Assembly: GCF_051195215.1 (NCBI RefSeq)
Contig: NZ_JBNAZM010000003.1
Location: 132,952 to 196,951, forward strand
Length of the DNA: 64,000 nucleotides
Direction: 5' to 3'
From: Arhodomonas sp051195215
GTDB taxonomy: Bacteria > Pseudomonadota > Gammaproteobacteria > Nitrococcales > Nitrococcaceae
Below the pieces are notes generated by a model. It did no database searches, had not been told where the DNA came from, and saw only the letters and a list, made by a program, of their open reading frames with translations. Positions 33,989-43,257 of the stretch are shown here, in pieces. The position numbers and the translations under genes were made by a program. The stretch's first letter is position 1; every line of letters begins with the position of its first letter.

Positions 33989-35216
33989 CTACTGGCCCGC
34001 TGCGCCCTCGCCGCCCGTTGCAGGCATCGGCGATCGGCCGGCGTGCCGTGGAAACGACGCATTCCACAAGCGCGCGGCACTACCCTTGAACCGCAACATG
34101 GGCCGTTCGATCCCGTACCACGAGGCAGCCGCGACCGGGGTTACGGACAGCAACGATACGAGGCAGGTCAGCCACGGACCGGGATTATCCAGTTGATGGA
34201 TCACGGTCTGCTGGACCGGGAAAGCGTACACGTACGTCCCGTAAGAGAAATCCCCGACCCGGTCCATGTTCGGTAGCCGCAGGGACGGGTGGAATGAAAC
34301 GAGAAGGAATGCGTAGGCCAGCGCACCGGCCCCCAGCAACGGATACGCCGGGCTTTTGAAGGCTGCCCACGCCGCGAACAGGAACAACGCCAATGCTATT
34401 GGGCTCAGCCGCACCGCGCTCGCGTTGACATAGACGAAGGCGCCCAGCAGGAAGAAGATGCCGAGGCGCTCGAACTTGACGCCAGTCAAATCGGGAATGC
34501 CAATATCCAGTCCGTAAGCGCAAAGCGTCGCGACGAAGAGCACGTTAAACAGCCAGCGGCGCCGGAGTATCGTCAACACGCCCAGCGTCGCCGCGCAGAG
34601 ATACATCCACACCTCATAGGGCAACGTCCACAGGCTGCCATTGATCCCCTTGAACGGCAGATCGGCGAACAACCCCGGAAGCCAGAAATCGATACCGGCT
34701 ACGAGCGTGGTGTTGTGAATCAGATAGCTTTGCGTCGACTGGTGGCCCAGATAATGGCCGGCGGGCAGGCTTGTTAGCACAAGGCCGACGCCGAGAACGC
34801 AGATCCCCACGCACACGATCAGCGCCGGATAAAGTCGCAATACGCGCGCTTCCAAAAAGTCCAGAAGATTGCCCCGTTGCAGGTAGCTGCGGGTAATGAG
34901 CAGGCCGCTCAGGAAAAAGAACAGGGACACCGCTATACCGGGCACGCCGAGATGCCAGGGGAGAATCGAGCGCGTGAGCTCGGAGACCGGATCGTGGTGG
35001 CCCCTGCCCAGCGCCAATGGCCAGCTATGGCCGATGAGCACCAGAATAGGCGGCAACGAGGCGCAGGAGTGTCAGGTTGTTCTGCCGCTCGGAAAGGCAT
35101 GCGGAAAGCGAAGGCCCCACGAGAAGCGGCTTCCAAAAGGGGACGCGTCTTGCTGAGACACGGTTGCTGGAGGGTGCCATGCAGCATCCCTTCCCGATGG
35201 CTGAATCGATCTTCAC
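33989..35216 (-). pseudogene. Acyltransferase-3 (OafA-like), frameshifted near the 5' end
   Basis: From 35056 leftward the frame reads ILVLIGHSWPLA and then about ten TM helices of an acyltransferase-3 protein, with FFFLSGLLITRSY, RLYPALIVCV and a C-terminal SYGTYVYAFPVQQ. The normal preceding family residues (SERQNNLTLLRLVAA) are in another frame ending at 35042. Removing one C in GCCGCC near 35060 joins them as RLVAAILVLIGHSW. It would O-acetylate a surface glycan if intact. Either a real frameshift or a sequencing error. Confidence 0.82.
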
Positions 35217-35533
35217 AGGTGGAAGGCGTCCGCAGAATACGTGCCTCGCGAAGGTGCCGCCTCCCTGCGAAACAACGCGCGGAACCTACCAGTACCCGAC
35301 AGAATGCGCAAAGCCACGCCCGCCTGTCCGCCCCGGGAATCCTCCAGTGTGGCGCTAGGTTGAACATCGCAGCGCAAAGGTGGCGGTCAGCGCGACTCGC
35401 CGGCGCCACGTTGCGCGGCATGAACACCGTCAGACGTCATGGGTGTGACGAACGCCCGGTGTTAGTTGATGCGTTAGGTTAGGGTGGATTCGACACAAGG
35501 AACACGACTACCCGCGAACAGGGAGGTGCGCAA
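35217..35533. other. Intergenic region without recognised gene
   Basis: About 317 bases between the acyltransferase and the csrA-like gene. No coding potential or known RNA recognised; the distal part presumably carries the csrA-like promoter. Confidence 0.4.
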
Positions 35534-35728
35534 ATGCTGCACTTGATTCGTAGCCCGAAGAAGCAGGGCATTGTCATCGAGCTGAACGGGCAACCCATCC
35601 ACCTCTGGTTCGACGCAGGCCCGGTGCGCGGTGGAAAGCAGGTAAAAGTGTCCGTCGAAGCCCCCCGGGAAATTCCAGTCGTGCGCGAGGAGCTGCTGGA
35701 ACGGGGCCGCGACGACTCCGACGAATAG
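35534..35728 (+). CDS. Divergent CsrA-family RNA-binding protein
   Basis: 64 aa. It keeps the CsrA outline: a short first strand (MLHLIRSPKKQ replaces the usual MLILTR), a middle strand, then VKVSVEAPREIPVVREELLE, matching V-R-I-G-I-x-A-P-x-x-V-x-V-H-R-E-E. The conserved Arg at position 44-equivalent is kept (VVREEL). The N-terminal RNA-contact residues differ, so target choice may differ from the housekeeping CsrA. GGGAGG precedes the ATG. Located in an island. Confidence 0.82.
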   Translation: MLHLIRSPKKQGIVIELNGQPIHLWFDAGPVRGGKQVKVSVEAPREIPVVREELLERGRDDSDE

Positions 35729-35750
35729 CCCCCCACGTGGCCCTGGTATC

Positions 35751-35780
35751 GCTTCCCCGGCCGACGCGGCCCGGGGAAGC
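35751..35780 (+). terminator. Hairpin after csrA-like gene
   Basis: A 10-bp perfect stem GCTTCCCCGG / CCGGGGAAGC with a ten-base loop, 22 bases after the stop; no T-run. Confidence 0.5.
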
Positions 35781-35955
35781 ATGTCAGCGTGCGCAGGGCG
35801 CAACGCCCCAAGACACCCTGAGACCGTCATCACAATTCGCTCGCTGACGGGCAGCACACGCCCGAGCGTCCTTCCCTGAGTCACGAAGACGTCACAGCCG
35901 CTTCAAAAACCTCGAGCAGGCTTCGCGCTCCTTCTCCAACCCGGGAGTGTTTGCG

Positions 35956-36647
35956 ATGAAACCTGGCCTATCGAGCCTGCCGGTTCCGGCTTGGCGCAGC
36001 GTCCTGTCGAGCTTGTTGGTGACGTTCGCACTCGCTGCCTGTGGCGGCGGGGGTGACAGCGATTCCGAAGACACCGGCTCCCGACCCGACACAGGCCGCC
36101 CGGACGCGACGCAGGCATTCACCCTCGCGGTAATGCCGGCAAGGACGGCTTTCTGCCCACGTACACGGTGGAGGCGATCATTCGGCTGCCGCGGAACTGG
36201 ACGCCGGCGGAGCATTCCTGGTCGGCGATTCTCAACCACCAGCCGAGCATCAGCACGGTCTGCGAGTACCATGCGCTCGACTGCCGCGGTGGCGACCCGT
36301 CACTGGGGCTCAACGTCTCCTCGCTCAAGGAGTTCCAGTGGATTTCCACGTCGCAGAACGGCAGCGGGCCGAGCAACTGGTCCTGGGAAGTGAGCAGCGG
36401 CTACTGGTATCACATTGCCCAGGTGAACGACGGCGAGTTCGTGACCATGTACGTGGACGGCTCCCGCACCATGCGCACGGCCACCGAGCCGCAGCACGGC
36501 CTGCTCGCTATCCCCGGCGAGCCCTGGAACATCGGCATGAGCAGCTGGATGGGCGCCCTCGACAGCCCCTTCGCCGGCGAAATCGCCGAGATACGGATCA
36601 ACGGGCGGGCACTCCCCCGGGACGAGTGGCTATACGACCAGCGTTGA
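35956..36647 (+). pseudogene. LamG-domain lipoprotein, frameshifted
   Basis: The first frame gives a lipoprotein signal (LLVTFALAACGGGGDSDSED, lipobox Cys at LAAC). The LamG-like domain is in another frame: GKDGFLPTYTVEAIIRLPRN, WSAILNH, WYHIAQVNDGEFVTMYVDGS and AGEIAEIRINGRAL. The switch falls about 36110-36135, and the first part of a normal LamG fold appears to be missing, so a small deletion is likely. Intact, it would be an outer-membrane lipoprotein binding glycans or proteins. Confidence 0.72.
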
Positions 36648-36710
36648 ACGATGCGCGGCGCCTGTCGTTCCCGCCTTAAGAACCGGCAGCGGCGCGCTGA
36701 CCGGTCACGA

Positions 36711-36744
36711 TGCCGGCTTGATGGCGACGACCATCAAGCCGGCA
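36711..36744. terminator. 14-bp perfect hairpin
   Basis: TGCCGGCTTGATGG and CCATCAAGCCGGCA flank a six-base loop, 64 bases after the LamG stop. No T-run; a terminator or processing hairpin. Confidence 0.5.
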
Positions 36745-36931
36745 CGGTATCCGCCGAATCCCCGATCTCGCCCGAATGCCGCGGAATCTGCCCGGTAAAG
36801 GGAATACGCCGCCGGTCAGACCACCGTTTCGCTCACTCGCCCCAAGACCTTGTCGGCCGACAAACACAGTAGGGAATCCTGCATCGCGACAGGCTCCCAC
36901 TCGCGCCGATAACAGCAGAAGGGGCTTTCGA

Positions 36932-38563
36932 ATGAAACTGACCAACCTCACCGTCAAGACCAAGCTCTGGGTGCTCGCCGCTACGCCGCTGGTGGTACTC
37001 GTTGCCGTGGCGCTGTGGGGGATGAAAGTCATGGAAGAGATTCAGAACGATGCACGAACCATGTACGTGGATCGCGTCGTTCCCCTCGAGGATCTCAAGG
37101 GCATCGCCGACGACTACGCCGTACTAATCCCGGAAGCCGTCAACAAGGCCAACGCCGGCCTCATATCGGCCGAAGAAGCACTATCCCACATCCGCGAGGC
37201 GCGTGAGCGCACGGACGAGCTCTGGCAACAATTCAATGAAACGGAATTCACCGCACGGGAAGCGACGCTCGCCCGGGAAGCCCGCACGCTGTTCGACCGG
37301 GCAGATCGGGAAATCGATCGCCTGGAGGACCACCTCGCCGGACTGAGCGGCACCGTCGCCGGCGAGCTCGACGAATTCGATGGACCGCTGTATACCCACA
37401 TCGACCCCATCACCGCGAAGCTCAACGAGCTCATCCACCTTCAGCTGGAGGTCGCCGAAGCGCTTTATGAACACGCCCACGCTGGCTACGTCCGCTCGCT
37501 GACGCTGTTCAGTGGCATTACCGTGGTGTCGATCGTCATCGTGGGGCTGCTCGCGTGGTTCATCGGCACGAGTATCCGGACGCCGCTGGAACGGTTGCGC
37601 GCCACTATGGAGCGAAGCACGCGGGACTCGGACCTCACGGTATCAGTCGACGTGCAAGGCCACGACGAGATCGCCGAGGCCGGCAGGGCTTTCAACGCCA
37701 TGATCGAGCGTTTTCGCGGCCTCCTTAGCGAGGTGCTCACCATTACGTCGAGCCTCGCTTCCTCGGCGGAGGAGCTCTCGGCCGTGAGTGACCAGAGCCG
37801 CTCGAACGTCGAACGACAAAACAACGAGGTCCAGCAGATATCGACCGCCGTCGAGGAAATGAGCGCCACGATTCGGGAAGTCGCCCGTAATACCTCCGAG
37901 ACGGCGGATACCGCGGGAACGGCAAACGAGAATGTCGCCGCGAGCAGCCGCGTGGTCGGCAACGCCCGCGATTCGGTGGACACCCTCGCCCGCAGCGTCG
38001 GCGAAGCCGCCGAGGAGGCTCGCCAGCTCCTCAAGGACGGTGAGCGTATCAGCCAGGTTCTGGATGTGATCACCGGCGTCGCGGAGAAAACCAACCTCCT
38101 CGCCTTGAACGCCGCCATCGAGGCCGCCCGCGCCGGCGAGCACGGCCGCGGCTTTTCGGTGGTGGCGGAGGAGGTGCGCAATCTGGCATCGCAGACGCAA
38201 CAGTCCACTGGCGAGATCCAGGCCACCATCGAACAGCTCCAGACGCGTGTCAGCACGGTGGTTCAGGCCGTGGAAGCCGGGCAGACCCACGCTTCCGAAA
38301 GCGTCGAGGGCAGTCAGGAAGCCGTCCAGGCCCTCGCGGACATCGCCCGCGCCGTCGAGCGTATCAGCGAGATGGCCTCGAGCATCGCCAGCGCGACGGA
38401 AGAGCAGGGCACAGCCTCCGAGCAGATCGCCCAGAGCGTCTCTCAGGTAAGCGAACTGGCCGAGCAGAGCGCCGAGGGGACGGCCCAGACCAACAAGGCC
38501 GGGAACGAGCTCGCGGCCACCGCCGGCCGGCTCCGCGAAATGGTCGAGCAATTCCGCACCTGA
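36932..38563 (+). CDS. Methyl-accepting chemotaxis protein (4HB sensor)
   Basis: 543 aa. TM1 (residues about 12-30), a four-helix-bundle periplasmic sensor (about 35-190), TM2 (TLFSGITVVSIVIVGLLAWF), a HAMP domain, and a cytoplasmic signalling domain with the hairpin tip EKTNLLALNAAIEAARAGEH and GRGFSVVAEEVRNLA. It senses a ligand outside and controls CheA. AAGGGG precedes the ATG. No pentapeptide CheR-binding tail (ends EQFRT). Confidence 0.95.
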   Translation: MKLTNLTVKTKLWVLAATPLVVLVAVALWGMKVMEEIQNDARTMYVDRVVPLEDLKGIADDYAVLIPEAVNKANAGLISAEEALSHIREARERTDELWQQFNETEFTAREATLAREARTLFDRADREIDRLEDHLAGLSGTVAGELDEFDGPLYTHIDPITAKLNELIHLQLEVAEALYEHAHAGYVRSLTLFSGITVVSIVIVGLLAWFIGTSIRTPLERLRATMERSTRDSDLTVSVDVQGHDEIAEAGRAFNAMIERFRGLLSEVLTITSSLASSAEELSAVSDQSRSNVERQNNEVQQISTAVEEMSATIREVARNTSETADTAGTANENVAASSRVVGNARDSVDTLARSVGEAAEEARQLLKDGERISQVLDVITGVAEKTNLLALNAAIEAARAGEHGRGFSVVAEEVRNLASQTQQSTGEIQATIEQLQTRVSTVVQAVEAGQTHASESVEGSQEAVQALADIARAVERISEMASSIASATEEQGTASEQIAQSVSQVSELAEQSAEGTAQTNKAGNELAATAGRLREMVEQFRT

Positions 38564-38571
38564 TACGGCGA

Positions 38572-38607
38572 GATCCGGTGCCCGGGAGACTCCCCGGGCG
38601 CCGGATC
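38572..38607 (+). terminator. Hairpin after MCP
   Basis: GATCCGG...CCGGATC with an inner GCCCGGG / CCCGGGC stem, ten bases after the stop; no T-run. Confidence 0.55.
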
Positions 38608-38709
38608 CGATTCCCGCCATTCAGCCTCACCGTCCCTGCCAGACCCGATACGTCGCCCGGCGACGACGATCGACGCGCGGCCCGTATCGCCGTGCCGCAT
38701 GAACGAGCG

Positions 38710-38759
38710 CTGACAAGACACCTAAAAACGCCATAAAAACAAATCGTTACAAAGTAACG
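38710..38759 (+). promoter_or_regulatory. Candidate promoter and palindromic operator of the sulfotransferase operon
   Basis: CTGACA (38710-38715) and CATAAA (38732-38737) are 16 bases apart in an AT-rich stretch; the perfect palindrome CGTTACAAAGTAACG follows at 38745-38759, near the expected start site. Confidence 0.5.
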
Positions 38760-38898
38760 GCGCAAGCACCCCCAAGCGGTGGCACAAAGTCTGCACTACT
38801 GCCCAATAGTCCACCAACGGACACCGTCGCGTGCGCTACCGAGCAATCACGCGCAACATCAACACGGCAAACGCGGAACTGCCAGGGAGGCACCAGCC

Positions 38899-40257
38899 TT
38901 GCGTCATCTCCCGACTATCGTCTTCGTCATCTCGCTGATGTTTCTGGCATTCGTCGGCGGCGCGGTAATGACCGTGTCCGAGACTTACCCGGCGCCGCTG
39001 ATACGCGACGCCTACCGCGGCGGGATGGCGCTTTACGACAAGCTCACGCGCTATACTGACCCTTACACCACTGACCTGTGGTCGAAGCAGCGCACCGAAG
39101 ATCGTGGCGTGACCCGCCATCTGCCCGACAAGGCCCGGGCCGGACTCACGCTCTACACCTCGGGACACGCGGCGAAGGCCACGCTCGTGGACATGAATGG
39201 CGAGCCCGTCCACGAGTGGGAGCGGCCGTTCAGCAGCATCTGGGATGCGAGCGCCGCCACTGACGATCCCGTATCCGATCATCAGATTTATTTCCGCAAG
39301 GCCCACGTATTCCCCAACGGCGACCTGCTCGCGCTCTACGAAGGCGTCGGCGACACCCCTTACGGCTACGGCATGGCACGCCTGGACGTTGACTCCAGCC
39401 TCCTCTGGAAGAATCTGGACAACCTCCACCACGATTTCGATGTCGCCGATGACGGACACATCGCCGCGCTTGCCCATGGCGTGCGCACTACCGGGCTCAA
39501 GGGCGCGGACCAGTTCGAGCCGCCGTTTCTGGAGGATTCGCTGGTGATTCTCTCGCCCAAAGGCAAGACGCTCACGAAGTTCTCGCTGCTGGAGGCGATC
39601 AACGACTCGGACTACCGGCGCTATCTCTGGCGCGTGCCCTATTACAGCCTGGCCGACCCGTTGCACGCCAATGGCGTGGACTACCTGGACCGTGACGACG
39701 CCGAGCGCCTGGCTCGCAAGATCCCCGAGGCAGCGCCCGGGCAGGTGCTCGTCTCCTTCCGGGAGCTGGCCGGCGGCAGCGTGGCCCTGGTGGACGTCGA
39801 GGCGGAAACGGTGGTCTGGGCAAGCCGGGGGCCGTGGCTCGCCCAGCATGACCCGGACATTCTGCCCAACGGCAACCTGCTGGTCTTCGACAACCGCGGG
39901 CATTTCGGGGCCGGCGGCAAGTCGCGCATCGTCGAGGTCGACCCCGCCACCGGCGCCATTGAATGGGTCTACGCCGGCGACGAGAACGCGCCGCTGGAGA
40001 GTCTCATTCGCGCGGCCGTCGAACGTCAGTCCAACGGCAACACACTGATCACGGAATCCAGCGGCGGACGCCTGCTCGAGGTCACTACTGCCGGCGAGAT
40101 CGTCTGGGAATACGTCAACCCGATCCGCGGCGGCGAAGCGAATGCCCGCATCCCTGTCATCAGCTACGGCCAGCGCATCCCGCCGGACCGCCTGTCGGCA
40201 CCCTTCCGGGCCCGTATCGCCCCGACCACCACAGCCAGAGAGGAGCACACGCCATGA
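38899..40257 (+). CDS. Membrane-anchored arylsulfotransferase-like (ASST) protein
   Basis: 452 aa from TTG 38899 (GGGAGG nine bases upstream; begins MRHLPTIVFVISLMFLAFVG, a signal anchor). The rest is a beta-propeller of the arylsulfotransferase family: KAHVFPNGDLLALYEGVG, LHHDFDVADDGHIAALAHG, AQHDPDILPNGNLLVFDNRG and RQSNGNTLITESSGGRLLEV, each a D/P-N-G-x-L/T-L blade. It faces the periplasm. Whether it transfers sulfate or only shares the propeller is open. First gene of a four-gene operon. Confidence 0.82.
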   Translation: MRHLPTIVFVISLMFLAFVGGAVMTVSETYPAPLIRDAYRGGMALYDKLTRYTDPYTTDLWSKQRTEDRGVTRHLPDKARAGLTLYTSGHAAKATLVDMNGEPVHEWERPFSSIWDASAATDDPVSDHQIYFRKAHVFPNGDLLALYEGVGDTPYGYGMARLDVDSSLLWKNLDNLHHDFDVADDGHIAALAHGVRTTGLKGADQFEPPFLEDSLVILSPKGKTLTKFSLLEAINDSDYRRYLWRVPYYSLADPLHANGVDYLDRDDAERLARKIPEAAPGQVLVSFRELAGGSVALVDVEAETVVWASRGPWLAQHDPDILPNGNLLVFDNRGHFGAGGKSRIVEVDPATGAIEWVYAGDENAPLESLIRAAVERQSNGNTLITESSGGRLLEVTTAGEIVWEYVNPIRGGEANARIPVISYGQRIPPDRLSAPFRARIAPTTTAREEHTP

Positions 40258-40538
40258 AGTGCAAGTACGCTACGCCGATCCTCATTGCGCTGACGCTCGG
40301 CGCCAGCGAAGCGGCCCTCGCCTACGTCGGCCCCGGCGCCGGCCTCAGCCTGCTGGGCGCGCTTTGGGGCCTCCTGCTCGCGATCGGTGCCGCTCTCGGG
40401 TTCGTGATCCTCTGGCCGATTCGCCGTGCACGCCGGCGCGCAAAGGCCCGCCGCGATGCCCAGACGATGGCTGACACCGCGGACAATGAGCCCGGCCAAC
40501 CCGGCGGGGACGAATCCCCCTCGCAGCGCAGCCTGTAG
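40254..40538 (+). CDS. Small YVGPGAG-motif membrane protein
   Basis: 94 aa. Signal peptide ending EAALA, then YVGPGAGLSLLGALWGLL and a second hydrophobic stretch before a basic tail (RRARRRAKARR). The Y-V/I-G-P-G-A-G start followed by TM recurs in many short proteins of exopolysaccharide-type loci. It overlaps the ASST gene by four bases (ATGA). Function unknown; likely partner of the neighbouring sulfotransferases. Confidence 0.65.
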   Translation: MKCKYATPILIALTLGASEAALAYVGPGAGLSLLGALWGLLLAIGAALGFVILWPIRRARRRAKARRDAQTMADTADNEPGQPGGDESPSQRSL

Positions 40539-40547
40539 GCGGCGTTC

Positions 40548-41276
40548 ATGGGTTTGTTCGACGTGCCGGCGCCGGTGTTCGCCTGGCTCGACACCCAGGC
40601 GGCGACGATCCTGTCCGCGCCGTTTCGGCTGGTGATCTGGGGCGCGATCGGCGGGCTGGTCTCCATGGGCCTCTACCGCCTGCTCTCCTCGCAACGACGC
40701 ATCGCCGAGGGCAAACGGGCCCTCGCCGACGCCCGGCAGCGCCTGGATGGCTTCGACGGCGAATTCGCCGACGCGATGCCGCTGATCAAGCACCTACTCG
40801 GCACCGCGTTCGCTCAGGTGGGCCGGGTCTCGGCACCCGCCATCGCAGCCTCGCTGCCTCTGCTCGCGCTGATCGCCTGGCTCACCACGGCCTACGGTTA
40901 CGCCTATCCCACACCGGGTGTGACCCCGACCATCCATCTTGCCCCGCAACAGCTTCAAGCCGAGTGGGTAGAGCCCGAATCCTCACAGCAGGCGCCCCGC
41001 GTGGTCGTGAACGACACGCAGCGCGGGACGGTGGCCGAGGTAATACTCCCCGAGCCGGTGCCGGTGGTCCACAAGCGGCGCTGGTGGAACACCCTGTTCG
41101 GCAACCCGGCAGGCTATATCGACGACGACGCTGCGGTGGAACGCATACACATCGAATTACCGGCGCGGGAGTACCTGACGGTCGGTCCGGACTGGCTGCA
41201 CGGGTGGGAGCTGCCCTTCTTCCTGTCGCTGCTCGTCGCATCGGTGGCGCTGAAGGTGATCGCGCGCATCGAATAG
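40548..41276 (+). CDS. EMC3/TMCO1-like (DUF106, Oxa1-superfamily) membrane protein
   Basis: 242 aa. TM1 (FRLVIWGAIGGLVSMGLYRL), a charged helix (SSQRRIAEGKRALADARQRL), then TM2 (IAASLPLLALIAWL) and a C-terminal TM near residue 225. TM-coiled-coil-TM is the layout of Oxa1-superfamily insertases such as EMC3/TMCO1 and archaeal DUF106. An exposed domain of about 100 residues sits between TM2 and the last TM. Nine bases after the previous gene. Family assignment is by pattern only. Confidence 0.55.
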   Translation: MGLFDVPAPVFAWLDTQAATILSAPFRLVIWGAIGGLVSMGLYRLLSSQRRIAEGKRALADARQRLDGFDGEFADAMPLIKHLLGTAFAQVGRVSAPAIAASLPLLALIAWLTTAYGYAYPTPGVTPTIHLAPQQLQAEWVEPESSQQAPRVVVNDTQRGTVAEVILPEPVPVVHKRRWWNTLFGNPAGYIDDDAAVERIHIELPAREYLTVGPDWLHGWELPFFLSLLVASVALKVIARIE

Positions 41277-41296
41277 ACACTGCGGAGGATCCGACA

Positions 41297-42445
41297 ATGA
41301 CAGACACCGCCAATGACGATCCCTTCCGCGTCGATCCGTGGAACCATTACCTCGGCGGCCTCGTCGCCCGCCACCCGGGGCTCTGGCGGAGGCTCGGCAA
41401 CCTGGAAACCCGGCTGCTCGGTGACGCACTCGCCGACGTACGGGTAGAGGCGCCCATCTACGTGGCGGGGCTGGCGCGTTCGGGCTCCACGCTGTTGCTC
41501 GAGGTGCTGAGCTGGCATCAGGCCGTGGCCACGCACCGCTATCGCGACTACCCGCTGCTGCACACGCCCTACCTCTGGAACCGGTTCCTGGATCTCACGC
41601 CGCGGGCGGAAGCCCAACCGGCGGAGCGCACACACAAGGACGGCATCATGGTGACCCCGGAGAGCCCCGAGGCCTTCGAGGAAGTGCTATGGATGGCGTT
41701 CTTTCGGCAACTGCACAGCCCGAACGCCAGTGCGGTGCTCGACGCGCACACCACCCACCCGGCATTCGAAGCGTTCTACCGGGATCACATCCGCAAACTG
41801 CTGAGCGTGCGCGGCGCGGATCGTTACGTCTCCAAGGGCAACTACAACATCACGCGGCTGGAGTACCTGCTCAAATGCTTTCCCGACGCGCGCTTCATCA
41901 TCCCCGTACGTGATCCGGTCTGGCACATCGCCTCGCTGATGAAACAACAGCGTCTTTTCCACGAGGGGCAGCTACGTCAGCCCCGCGCCGTCACCCACCT
42001 GCAGCGGGTCGGCCATTTCGAGTTCGGCCTGGACCGGCGCCCGATCAACGTCGGCGACGACAGCGAGGCCCGGGAGATCGCCGCCCTCTGGCAACGCGGT
42101 CACGAGGTGGAAGGCTGGGCGCACTACTGGCGCGTCCTGCATACCTACCTGGCCGACCGCCTCGACGCCAATCCGGCACTGCGGGCCGCGGCACGGGTCG
42201 TGCACTACGAGCCACTGTGCGCGCAGCCCCAGGAGACGCTCACATCACTGCTCGAGCACTGCGCTCTGGACGCGTCGCCGGACCTCCTGGAGCGCGCCCG
42301 TGACCACATCCATCATCCCAGTTACTACCAGCCCCACTTCTCGGAGCACGAGCTCGCGACCATCGAGCACTGGACACGGCAGACCGCCGAACGGCTGGGC
42401 ATTGCCCCGGCAGCGAGGCAACGTATGACCGCTGGCGAGCGCTAG
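41297..42445 (+). CDS. PAPS-dependent sulfotransferase family protein
   Basis: 382 aa. The 5'-phosphosulfate loop is YVAGLARSGSTLLLEVLSWH and the 3'-phosphate strand is ARFIIPVRDPVWHIASLMKQ, both standard for cytosolic sulfotransferases. RYVSKGNYNITRLEYLLKCF lies between them. It likely sulfates a glycan or lipid head group. Last gene of the operon, with a 20-base gap. Confidence 0.87.
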   Translation: MTDTANDDPFRVDPWNHYLGGLVARHPGLWRRLGNLETRLLGDALADVRVEAPIYVAGLARSGSTLLLEVLSWHQAVATHRYRDYPLLHTPYLWNRFLDLTPRAEAQPAERTHKDGIMVTPESPEAFEEVLWMAFFRQLHSPNASAVLDAHTTHPAFEAFYRDHIRKLLSVRGADRYVSKGNYNITRLEYLLKCFPDARFIIPVRDPVWHIASLMKQQRLFHEGQLRQPRAVTHLQRVGHFEFGLDRRPINVGDDSEAREIAALWQRGHEVEGWAHYWRVLHTYLADRLDANPALRAAARVVHYEPLCAQPQETLTSLLEHCALDASPDLLERARDHIHHPSYYQPHFSEHELATIEHWTRQTAERLGIAPAARQRMTAGER

Positions 42446-42460
42446 TGCCCCGGAACGCAA

Positions 42461-42485
42461 GTGCGGGCGCACGAAGCACCCGCAC
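42461..42485. terminator. Convergent hairpin between sulfotransferase and sodC
   Basis: GTGCGGG / CCCGCAC, 7-bp stem, between convergent stops; weak. Confidence 0.4.
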
Positions 42486-42491
42486 GGCGAT

Positions 42492-43007
42492 TCACTCGAT
42501 GACACCGCAGGCGACGCGTGGCCCGCCGCCACCGAGCTTGTTGGGCTGATCCGCATAGTTGTCGCCGTTGCCGTGGACCATCACGGCGTGACCGGCCAGG
42601 GCGCCGACCTCCAGACGCGGCGCCAGAAGCGGCATCGCGGCATTGCCCATGGAATCGACCGTCAGCGCAGGCAGGTCGCCGAGATGACCGCTCGCGCTGT
42701 AGGGCCCGCGGTGCCGGCCGGTATCGTCCGGATCGAAGTGCCCGCCGGCCGCGGCGGCGGCGGTCATGTCACCGTCCTTCACGGCAGGCTGGCAGCTCGG
42801 CTTCCGGTGCACGTGGAAGCCGTGCACCCCGGGCTCCAGACCTTTCAGGTCGGGTTCGATCAACATCCCGTACTCGGAGTTGCTGAACGTCACCGTGCCA
42901 ATGGCGTCGCCGACGCCGTCAGCGCTCACCCGGTGCATCGTGACTTCGGTGGCCGCCATGGCGGCTGGCGTGGCCGTTACGAGGGCGAGAATCAATAGAC
43001 GTTTCAT
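42492..43007 (-). CDS. sodC: Periplasmic Cu/Zn superoxide dismutase
   Basis: 171 aa. Signal peptide (LLILALVTATPAAMA). The copper-binding HGFHVHRKPSC, the zinc region GGHFDPDDTGRHRGPY, GHLGDLPAL, HAVMVHGNGDNYAD and the C-terminal VACGVIE with the disulfide Cys are all there. It protects the periplasm from superoxide. Start ATG 43007 chosen by signal peptide and GGAGG upstream. Confidence 0.95.
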   Translation of the reverse strand: MKRLLILALVTATPAAMAATEVTMHRVSADGVGDAIGTVTFSNSEYGMLIEPDLKGLEPGVHGFHVHRKPSCQPAVKDGDMTAAAAAGGHFDPDDTGRHRGPYSASGHLGDLPALTVDSMGNAAMPLLAPRLEVGALAGHAVMVHGNGDNYADQPNKLGGGGPRVACGVIE

Positions 43008-43092
43008 CGTGCCTCCTGCATCCGATGACGTCACCCCCTCTCGTGCTCCATGCAACGCTAACAGTTGTGAGTGCCGAGGTACTAACCTTTCG

Positions 43093-43245
43093 TATTGCCA
43101 TGCCTCAGCGTTGGTCAGCGCGCTTGTGGCAGAGCGCGAGGCGCACGGTATAGCAAGGTCTACATGAACGACGGGCAACGCTGCCCACAGGCGCGCTGAC
43201 GAGCGCCCAAAGGGAGCCGTCGTGCGGCTCTGAGGCATGGCAATA
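43093..43245. repeat. Nested palindromic intergenic element, copy A
   Basis: Outer arms TATTGCCATGCCTCAG (43093-43108) and its exact reverse complement (43230-43245), 121 bases apart. The interior (AGCGCGAGGCGC, CTACATGAACGACG, AACGCTGC, AAAGGGAGCC) aligns with the reverse complement of part of copy B at 48882-49150. Confidence 0.78.
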
Positions 43246-43257
43246 CTTGTCGACGGG

